Positions 58,399 through 64,000 of a stretch of DNA of 64,000 nt are shown here, one piece after another (the stretch's first letter is position 1; each line of letters starts with the position of its first letter). Under the pieces are notes generated by a model. The model was not told where the DNA came from, made no database searches, and saw nothing but the letters and a program-made list of their open reading frames with translations. Origin of the DNA: Leucobacter rhizosphaerae (GTDB lineage: Bacteria; Actinomycetota; Actinomycetes; Actinomycetales; Microbacteriaceae); NCBI RefSeq assembly GCF_022919175.1, contig NZ_CP095043.1, positions 310,001-374,000 on the forward strand. Reading direction: 5' to 3'. The position numbers were made by a program, and so were the translations under genes.

Positions 58399-59852
58399 AC
58401 CCGCAGGATACCCAGGAGCTCGGCGCCGTCGAGACCGAGCAGGATCAGACCGTCGCGTCGGACGCGACCGAGGATTCGGATGCCCGCGGGCGTCGCCTCG
58501 ACGCACAGAAGGCCGGCGCCCGCGTGGGGCTGACCTCCGATGAGATCATCATCAACGGCGGTCGTCCGCTCAAGGGACGCATCGAGGTGCGCGGCGCGAA
58601 GAACCTCGCCACGAAAGCGATGGTCGCGGCACTCCTCGGCAAGTCCGCGAGTGTGCTCCGCAACGTGCCGAACATCTCCGACGTGCGTGTCGTCGCGGGC
58701 CTGCTCGCGCTGCACGGCGTGCTCATCACCCGGGGCGAGGATCCGGGCGAGTGGCGCCTCGATCCGTCGAACGTCGAGGTCGCGCACCAGGCCGATATCG
58801 ACGCGCACGCGGGCTCCTCGCGGATCCCGATCCTCTTCTGCGGCCCCCTCCTGCACCGGCTGGGCGAGGCGTTCATCCCCGATCTCGGCGGCTGCCGGAT
58901 CGGCGACCGCCCGATCGACTTCCACCTCGACGCGCTCCGCAGGTTCGGCGCCGTCATCGAGAAGCTGCCGAGCGGGATCAGCCTGACGGCCCCCGACGGG
59001 CTCAAGGGTGCGAACATCGAGCTGCCGTACCCCTCCGTCGGTGCGACCGAGCAGGTGCTGCTCACGGCGGTGCTCGCCGAGGGCCAGACCGAGCTGCGCA
59101 ACGCCGCGATCGAGCCCGAGATCATCGACCTCATCTGCATCCTGCAGAAGATGGGCGCGATCATCACGGTCGAGCCGAACCGCGTGATCTTCATCGAGGG
59201 TGTGCCGGAGCTGCGCGGGTACGATCACCGCGCGATCTTCGATCGCAACGAGGCCGCGAGCTGGGCCGCTGCGGCGCTCGCGACCAAGGGCGACATCTTC
59301 GTCGGCGGGGTGAAGCAGGAGGAGATGATGACCTTCCTGAACGTCTTCCGCAAGGTCGGCGGCGACTTCGACGTGCGCGACGACGGGATCCGGTTCTGGC
59401 ACCCGGGCGGCACGCTGAAGCCGGTCACGATCGAGACCGACGTGCACCCCGGCTTCATGACCGACTGGCAGCAGCCGCTCGTGGTCGCGCTCACGCAGGC
59501 GGAGGGCGTCTCCACGATCCACGAGACGGTCTACGAGAACCGCTTCGGCTTCACCGATGCCCTGAATCAGATGGGCGCAGGCATCGACGTCTACAAGGAC
59601 GGGCTCAGCGACGACTCGCGACGCGTCATGCGCCGCGAGTTCGAGCAGGCCGCGGTGATCACCGGACCCACACCGCTCACCGGCGCGGATATCGAAGTGC
59701 CGGATCTGCGCGGCGGCTTCAGCCACCTCATCGCGGCGCTGACCGCCGAGGGGCAGTCGAAGGTCACGAACATCGGGATCATCTCGCGCGGATACGAGAA
59801 CTTCATTGAGAAGCTCCGGCTGCTCGGCGCCGATTTCGTCTTCGAGAGCTAG
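58395..59852 (+). CDS. murA: UDP-N-acetylglucosamine 1-carboxyvinyltransferase
   Basis: First committed step of peptidoglycan synthesis. It is 485 residues, with an N-terminal extension of about 50 acidic residues before the usual start ([20 protein letters not shown]). The fosfomycin-target cysteine is present in [38 protein letters not shown] and [17 protein letters not shown] are also canonical. The presence of Cys rather than Asp predicts sensitivity of the enzyme to fosfomycin. Coupled to leuD by ATGA. Confidence 0.94.
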   Translation: MNPQDTQELGAVETEQDQTVASDATEDSDARGRRLDAQKAGARVGLTSDEIIINGGRPLKGRIEVRGAKNLATKAMVAALLGKSASVLRNVPNISDVRVVAGLLALHGVLITRGEDPGEWRLDPSNVEVAHQADIDAHAGSSRIPILFCGPLLHRLGEAFIPDLGGCRIGDRPIDFHLDALRRFGAVIEKLPSGISLTAPDGLKGANIELPYPSVGATEQVLLTAVLAEGQTELRNAAIEPEIIDLICILQKMGAIITVEPNRVIFIEGVPELRGYDHRAIFDRNEAASWAAAALATKGDIFVGGVKQEEMMTFLNVFRKVGGDFDVRDDGIRFWHPGGTLKPVTIETDVHPGFMTDWQQPLVVALTQAEGVSTIHETVYENRFGFTDALNQMGAGIDVYKDGLSDDSRRVMRREFEQAAVITGPTPLTGADIEVPDLRGGFSHLIAALTAEGQSKVTNIGIISRGYENFIEKLRLLGADFVFES

Positions 59853-59915
59853 GCGATTCTGGGAGTTCCGACCTGTCATGCCTCTTCCGGAGGCCCGGGT
59901 CGGGATAATTGAGTC

Positions 59916-60692
59916 ATGACTGACACGGTGAAACTGCGGAGCAAGCCGTCCGCGGAGAAGCGACGCCCCGGGGTGTTCTGGGTCCTCGCGAGCATCAGCC
60001 TTCCCATCTGGTCGCTGATGGTCCGATACCGGTTCACTCCGACGTCGCGACTGCCGAAGACGGGTTCGTTCATCCTCGCGCCGAACCACTACAGCGAGAT
60101 CGACCCGATCGCGATGGGGGCGGCGGTGTGGCACCTCGGTCGCCTGCCACGTTTCATGGCCAAGGCGAGCCTGTTCAAGGTGCCCGTGCTCGGGTGGCTC
60201 CTGAAGATCTCCGGCCAGATCCCGGTCGAGCGCGAGGGTGCGGTGCGGAACGGCGACGGACGCAAGAATCCGATGGGCGCGGCGGCCCAGCTGATCGAGC
60301 GCGAGTCCGCGATCATCGTCTATCCGGAGGGCACGCTGACGCGCGATCCCGAGCTGTGGCCCATGCGGGGCAAGAGCGGCGCGGTGCGACTCGCGCTCGA
60401 GTCCGGCGTGCCGCTGATCCCGGTCGCGCACTGGGGGACGCAAGAGCTGATGCCGCGCTACGCCAAGCGGATCCGACCGTTCCCGCGGAAGACCATCGAG
60501 GTCTCCGTTGGCGAGCCGCTCGACCTCAGTCGCTTCACCGGTCGTCCGCTCGACCAGAAGACGATCACCGAGGCGACCAACGAGCTGATGAGCGCGATCA
60601 CCGCACTGCTCGCGGACCTGCGCGGCGAGACGCCACCGGCGGAGCGCTGGGATCCCAGCAAGCATCAGCAGACCGAGACGGGTCGGTTTTGA
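59916..60692 (+). CDS. plsC: 1-acyl-sn-glycerol-3-phosphate acyltransferase
   Basis: A membrane-associated acyltransferase for phosphatidic acid synthesis. It is 258 residues. The catalytic HX4D motif is in APNHYSEIDP and the substrate motif in IVYPEGTLTRD; VPLIPVAHWGT is the third block. There is no Thr/Arg-rich membrane anchor beyond a short hydrophobic N-terminal helix. ATG 59916 has GATAAT 6 nt upstream, so it has its own leaderless promoter inside the operon. It is coupled to gpsA. Confidence 0.92.
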   Translation: MTDTVKLRSKPSAEKRRPGVFWVLASISLPIWSLMVRYRFTPTSRLPKTGSFILAPNHYSEIDPIAMGAAVWHLGRLPRFMAKASLFKVPVLGWLLKISGQIPVEREGAVRNGDGRKNPMGAAAQLIERESAIIVYPEGTLTRDPELWPMRGKSGAVRLALESGVPLIPVAHWGTQELMPRYAKRIRPFPRKTIEVSVGEPLDLSRFTGRPLDQKTITEATNELMSAITALLADLRGETPPAERWDPSKHQQTETGRF

Positions 60693-61813
60693 CGACCCGG
60701 TCGAACCCCGTCGTGACATCGGGGAGCGGCGCGCGCAACCGCGGCCGCAAGGTGGCGGTGATCGGATCCGGCAGCTGGGGCACCACCTTCGCCAAGGTGC
60801 TGAGCGACGCCGGCTGCGACGTGACCATGTGGGCGCGGCGCCCCGAGGTCGCGAACGAGATCCAAGTGGCACGGCGCAACAGTCAGTACCTCCCCGGTAT
60901 CAACCTGCCGAAGAACTTGAAGGCGACGGGAGACCTCGCCGTCGCCCTCACCGGGGCCCAGCTCGTGTTCCTCGCGGTGCCGAGCCAGACGCTCCGGCAG
61001 AATCTGCTCGACCTTGAGCCGTACCTCGACCGGCGGAGTGTGCTCGTCAGCCTCGTGAAGGGCGTCGAGAAGACCACGACCATGCGCATGTCCGAGGTCA
61101 TCACCGACACCCTCGACATCGGTCCCGAGCGCATCGGGGTGGTGTCCGGGCCGAACATCGCGCTCGAGATCGCCAAGGAGCAGCCGACCGGCGCCGTGGC
61201 GTCGTGCGTCGACCTCCACGTCGCGCAGGAGATCGCGACCGCCTGCTCCGCGCCGTACTTCCGCAGCTACGTGAACACCGACGTCATCGGCACCGAGCTG
61301 GGCGGGGTGCTCAAGAACCTCATCGCGCTGGCGATCGGCATCGTCGACGGAGTCGGCTACGGCGAGAACACGAAGGCCGCGATCATCACGCGCGGCCTCG
61401 CCGAGATGACGGAGTTCGCGGTCGCGTCGGGTGCGGATCCCGCGACCCTGTCGGGGCTCGCCGGTCTCGGCGACCTCATCGCGACTTGCCAGTCGCCGCT
61501 CTCGCGCAACAATACCGCCGGCCGGCTCATCGGCCAGGGGTACTCGCAGGAGGAGACCCGCGAGCAGATGCAGCAGACGGCGGAGGGCATCACGTCCGTG
61601 CCGCCAGTGCTCGAGCTGGCCCGCGAGCGCGGCATCGTGATGCCGATCGTGGAGCAGGTGCAGATGGTGCTGAGCGGCACCATGGCGCCGAAGCACCTCG
61701 GACCGCACCTGGCGACGGAGGACGATGTGCCTCGACCAGAACTCACGCTGGGCGGCGCTCACCCGAGCCGCTGGCAGCGTTTCCTCAACCGCATGAAGGG
61801 ACACCCCGCCTGA
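60689..61813 (+). CDS. gpsA: NAD(P)-dependent glycerol-3-phosphate dehydrogenase
   Basis: Reduces DHAP to glycerol 3-phosphate for phospholipids. It is 374 residues from TTG 60689, which overlaps the plsC stop (TTGA); GTG 60713 is an alternative start. The NAD motif KVAVIGSGSWGTTFAKVL, KGVEKTTTMRMSEV, SGPNIALEIAKEQPT and the catalytic region ELGGVLKNLIALAIGIVDG are canonical. Together with PlsC it supplies the first steps of phospholipid synthesis. The stop overlaps the ddl ATG by one base. Confidence 0.95.
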   Translation: MTTRSNPVVTSGSGARNRGRKVAVIGSGSWGTTFAKVLSDAGCDVTMWARRPEVANEIQVARRNSQYLPGINLPKNLKATGDLAVALTGAQLVFLAVPSQTLRQNLLDLEPYLDRRSVLVSLVKGVEKTTTMRMSEVITDTLDIGPERIGVVSGPNIALEIAKEQPTGAVASCVDLHVAQEIATACSAPYFRSYVNTDVIGTELGGVLKNLIALAIGIVDGVGYGENTKAAIITRGLAEMTEFAVASGADPATLSGLAGLGDLIATCQSPLSRNNTAGRLIGQGYSQEETREQMQQTAEGITSVPPVLELARERGIVMPIVEQVQMVLSGTMAPKHLGPHLATEDDVPRPELTLGGAHPSRWQRFLNRMKGHPA

Positions 61814-62925
61814 TGTCGAGCACTCCGAAACGCACCGTCGTCCTCCTCTTCGGCGGCCGGTCGAGCGAGCACGGGATCAGCTGCGTCACCGCGGCGGGTG
61901 TGCTGCGCTCCATCGATCGCACGCGCTTCGACGTGATCCCGGTGGGGATCACGAAGCAGGGTGCGACCGTGCTCATGCAGGAGAGCGATCTCGAGGACTA
62001 CCGGCTCGAGGCCGGGGCACTGCCCGAGGTGCATGACAACGGCACGCGGGTGCTGTGGCCCGCGTCGACGGCCACGCGCACGCTCACCGTGATCGAGCAG
62101 TCGAGTGCGCTGCGCTCGCTCGGCCACGTCGACGCGGTGCTGCCGATGCTGCACGGGCCGTACGGCGAGGACGGCACGGTGCAGGGCATGCTCGACCTCG
62201 TCGACCTGCCGTACGTCGGGAGCGGGGTGCTCGGGTCGGCGCTCTGCATGGACAAGCACGCCGTGAAGACGGTGCTCGCGGACGCGGGGATCGCCGTGGC
62301 GCCGTGGCGCACGGTGACGCAGTCGCAGATCACGCGGGATCCCTCGCTCGCGGAGACGCTCGACGAGGGGCTGCAGTATCCGCTCTTCGTGAAGCCGGCG
62401 CGTGCGGGTTCGAGCGTGGGGGTGAGCCGGGTGACGGACGCCTCCGAGATCCCGGCCGCCCTGGAACTGGCCTTCGCCGAGGACCGCACCGTACTCATCG
62501 AGTCCGGTGTGACCGGCCGCGAGGTGGAGATCGCCGTGCTTGAGGGACGCGGGCAGGACGGGCCGCGCACGAGCAGCGTGATCGGCGAGATCGTGTTCAC
62601 GGGCCGCGACTTCTACGATTTCGAGGCGAAGTACCTCGGTGCCGCGGGCGTGGAGCTCGAGCTGCCGGCACGCGTCACGGAGGGGGAGTTCGCGTCGATC
62701 CGGGATGCCGCGGTGCGGGCGTTCGAGGTGACGCAGTGCGCGGGGCTCGCGCGGATCGACTTCTTCCTGACCGCGGACGGGCCGGTGCTGAACGAGATCA
62801 ACACGCTCCCCGGGTTCACCCCCATCTCGATGTATCCGCGGCTGTGGCAGGAGTCGGGTCTCGGGTACACGGAGCTGATCACGGAGCTCGTGGAGCTCGC
62901 GATCGAGAAGTCCGCCGCGTATTAG
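61813..62925 (+). CDS. ddl: D-alanine--D-alanine ligase
   Basis: Makes the D-Ala-D-Ala dipeptide for cell wall precursors. It is 370 residues of the ATP-grasp family. Seen: LFGGRSSEHGISCVTAAGVL, the Gly-rich HGPYGEDGTVQGML, FVKPARAGSSVGVSRV, and NEINTLPGFTPISMYPRLW. The omega-loop reads FYDFEAKYL: the Lys-Tyr pair is kept, where D-Ala-D-lactate ligases have a change, so the usual D-Ala-D-Ala product is expected. Its coupling to gpsA by one overlapping base closes the operon. Confidence 0.95.
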   Translation: MSSTPKRTVVLLFGGRSSEHGISCVTAAGVLRSIDRTRFDVIPVGITKQGATVLMQESDLEDYRLEAGALPEVHDNGTRVLWPASTATRTLTVIEQSSALRSLGHVDAVLPMLHGPYGEDGTVQGMLDLVDLPYVGSGVLGSALCMDKHAVKTVLADAGIAVAPWRTVTQSQITRDPSLAETLDEGLQYPLFVKPARAGSSVGVSRVTDASEIPAALELAFAEDRTVLIESGVTGREVEIAVLEGRGQDGPRTSSVIGEIVFTGRDFYDFEAKYLGAAGVELELPARVTEGEFASIRDAAVRAFEVTQCAGLARIDFFLTADGPVLNEINTLPGFTPISMYPRLWQESGLGYTELITELVELAIEKSAAY

Positions 62926-62952
62926 GGCTGCGGGCTGCGGGCTGCGGGCTGC
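62925..62952 (+). repeat. GGGCTGC heptamer repeated four times after ddl
   Basis: Four exact tandem copies, the first beginning with the last base of the ddl stop codon; a partial GGGTCC follows. It looks like slippage sequence rather than a terminator. Confidence 0.8.
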
Positions 62953-62987
62953 GGGTCCTGGGCTCCGAGCCGCGTGCCGCGTCACGC

Positions 62988-63058
62988 CATGCGGTGGTCA
63001 CTCGTCATGCGGTTAAAGAGGCAGGTTCCTGACCGCATGAGCTGCGACAACCGCATGA
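62988..63058. repeat. Cluster of four ATGCGGT/ACCGCAT motifs
   Basis: CATGCGGT occurs at 62988 and 63006, and its inverse ACCGCATG at 63032 and 63050. The pair TCATGCGGTT (63005-63014) and AACCGCATGA (63049-63058) is a perfect 10-bp inverted repeat; TCATGCGGT (63005-63013) and ACCGCATGA (63032-63040) give an alternative 9-bp stem. It may be the ddl terminator or an operator array for the following gene. The rest of the 272-nt gap shows nothing else. Confidence 0.6.
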
Positions 63059-63197
63059 GTGGACGCGGGCCCGGACACCGCCACGCCGCTGACGGCATTC
63101 GTCGCTCCAGGCTGCGGACGGCGTACGCGGAAGTCTGATTTCTCCACTGTTCTCGAGAGCTGTTCACCGCTCCACCGGACTCGGGCACGCTGCAACC

Positions 63198-64000
63198 ATG
63201 AGCTCGCTCTTCGACCTGCTCCGCGCGCGTGATGGCATTGCGCGCACGAGCCTGCTGCGTGACGCGGGGGTCACCCGTCGTGACATCGATCGTGCGTTCG
63301 CGGCTGGTGCAGTGGTGCGTCCGCGACGCGGGTGGATCGCATTGCCGGCGGCCGATCCGGCATTGCTGCTCGCCGCGCGCCAGCACGTGGTGCTGAGCTG
63401 TGTGACGCAGGCGAAACGACTCGGGCTGTGGGTGCGCGAGCCGTCTCCGGTGCCGCACGTCGCCGCGCCACGTGCGAATGCGCACGTGCGTGGGGTCGGA
63501 GTCGTGGTCCATTGGAAGCGGCCTGTCGTGCCACGACCGCCGTTCTTGTTGGCGGACGGGATCGAGAACCTGCTGTGCCACGTGGCTGAGTGCCAACCTT
63601 CGGAGGATGCGCTCGTGATCTGGGAGTCCGCGCTCAACGCCCGGCTCGTCACGCACGGGCACCTGGCGACGCTCCCGCTCGGACGCGCGGCTCGGCGCAT
63701 CCTGGACGCCAGTAGCCCGTTTGCGGACTCAGGACTTGAGTCGATCGTGCACGCGCGCCTGCGGTGGATCCCGGCGCGGATCCGACAGCAGGTGGTCATC
63801 GCCGGGCATCGCGTCGACTTCTTGATCGGCTCGCGGCTCGTTCTGCAGATCGACGGAGCTCATCACACGGGCGCCCAGCGCACGAGCGACATCGCACACG
63901 ACGCCCGGCTGCTCCAACTCGGGTACACCGTGATCCGGGTGTCGTATTCCCAAGTGATGTTCGCGTGGGAAGAGGTGCAGGATTCGGTGCTGCAAGCGAT
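63198..64000 (+). CDS. DUF559-type nuclease-like protein with AbiEi-like N-terminus (runs off the window)
   Basis: An open frame with no stop before the window end, 267 codons so far. The N-terminus (LLRARDGIARTSLLRDAGVTRRDIDRAFAAG, in parts LLRARDGIARTSLLRDAG and VTRRDIDRAFAAG) looks like an AbiEi-type winged-helix antitoxin segment. Residues about 170-267 have the Vsr/DUF559 PD-(D/E)xK pattern: Glu in DSGLESIV, Asp in HRVDFLIGS, the LVLQIDGAHH element, and the tail ARLLQLGYTVIRVSY. This domain mix is common in actinobacteria without a known role. ATG 63198 has a weak box 6 nt upstream. Confidence 0.8.
   Translation, partial: MSSLFDLLRARDGIARTSLLRDAGVTRRDIDRAFAAGAVVRPRRGWIALPAADPALLLAARQHVVLSCVTQAKRLGLWVREPSPVPHVAAPRANAHVRGVGVVVHWKRPVVPRPPFLLADGIENLLCHVAECQPSEDALVIWESALNARLVTHGHLATLPLGRAARRILDASSPFADSGLESIVHARLRWIPARIRQQVVIAGHRVDFLIGSRLVLQIDGAHHTGAQRTSDIAHDARLLQLGYTVIRVSYSQVMFAWEEVQDSVLQA

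Noticed and set aside
61813..62925. D-Ala-D-lactate ligase
   Set aside because: The omega loop reads FYDFEAKYL; the Lys-Tyr pair is kept, so the ordinary D-Ala-D-Ala ligase is the better call.
62925..63058. CRISPR-like array
   Set aside because: Units are 7-10 nt with no regular spacers, and no cas gene is in the window.

Overview
This is a 64 kb piece of a high-GC Gram-positive chromosome. It looks like an actinobacterium of the family Microbacteriaceae, with Leucobacter or a relative as a guess. The grounds are the GC content of about 70%, frequent GTG and TTG starts, actinobacterial families (DUF2017, the ClpS/zincin pair, a mycothiol-type CPWC oxidoreductase, GlbO-type globin) and the gene order leuC-leuD-murA-plsC-gpsA-ddl. 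There is no rRNA, insertion sequence, prophage or CRISPR array. Nearly everything is ordinary core chromosome, with a few accessory cassettes between core blocks.

Layout. 1-10.6 kb: a cut-off secreted-type protein, a thioredoxin-TPR co-chaperone, cysteine desulfurase, mnmA and ligA, a strong terminator, tag, then gatCAB. 10.6-16.3 kb, minus strand: glpD, glpK, a TetR regulator and a 14-helix drug exporter. 16.4-19.1 kb: dinB, facing a DUF2017/clpS/zincin group, then tRNA-His. 19.1-22.7 kb: a long inverted repeat, a DUF1801 gene, then a compact accessory cassette of a LuxI-like GNAT acyltransferase coupled to an E1/ThiF-like adenylyltransferase, divergent from an unusually long TetR-like regulator. 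22.7-25.8 kb: a GGDEF-EAL membrane protein with an apparent 5' frameshift, downstream of orn. 25.9-33.4 kb: def, an MFS/SDR pair, an HDAC-family deacetylase, a LuxR regulator, DUF2277, a ParE/RelE-type toxin-antitoxin pair, tRNA-Arg, an HhH glycosylase and a LysE exporter. 33.4-44.2 kb: globin, MscS channel, pepN, DsbA-like oxidoreductase, rpiB, a Nei-type glycosylase, rplS, lepB, rnhB, murI, rph and rdgB. 44.3-51.2 kb: a 1031-residue kinase/lyase fusion, mgtE and an APC transporter. 51.2-53.9 kb: VanY-like carboxypeptidase divergent from a VanRS-like two-component pair, then tRNA-Leu. 53.9-62.9 kb: a UPF0114 membrane protein, terC behind a yybP-ykoY manganese riboswitch, and the leu-mur-pls-gps-ddl operon behind a leucine attenuator with its own leader peptide. 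The window ends inside a DUF559 nuclease-like gene.

How the genes work together. The cysteine desulfurase probably feeds sulfur to MnmA. GlpK and GlpD take glycerol to DHAP, and GpsA and PlsC start phospholipid synthesis. MurI, MurA, Ddl and VanY act on peptidoglycan precursors. Orn removes the pGpG that an EAL domain makes. Many genes carry a -10-like TAnnnT box exactly 6 or 7 nt before the start codon, which implies widespread leaderless transcription and was used here to choose starts.

The best candidate for an undescribed system is the GNAT/E1-like/TetR cassette at 19.9-22.7 kb. The clearest regulatory finds are the leu attenuator (56.1-56.2 kb) and the frameshift in the c-di-GMP gene (24.95 kb).
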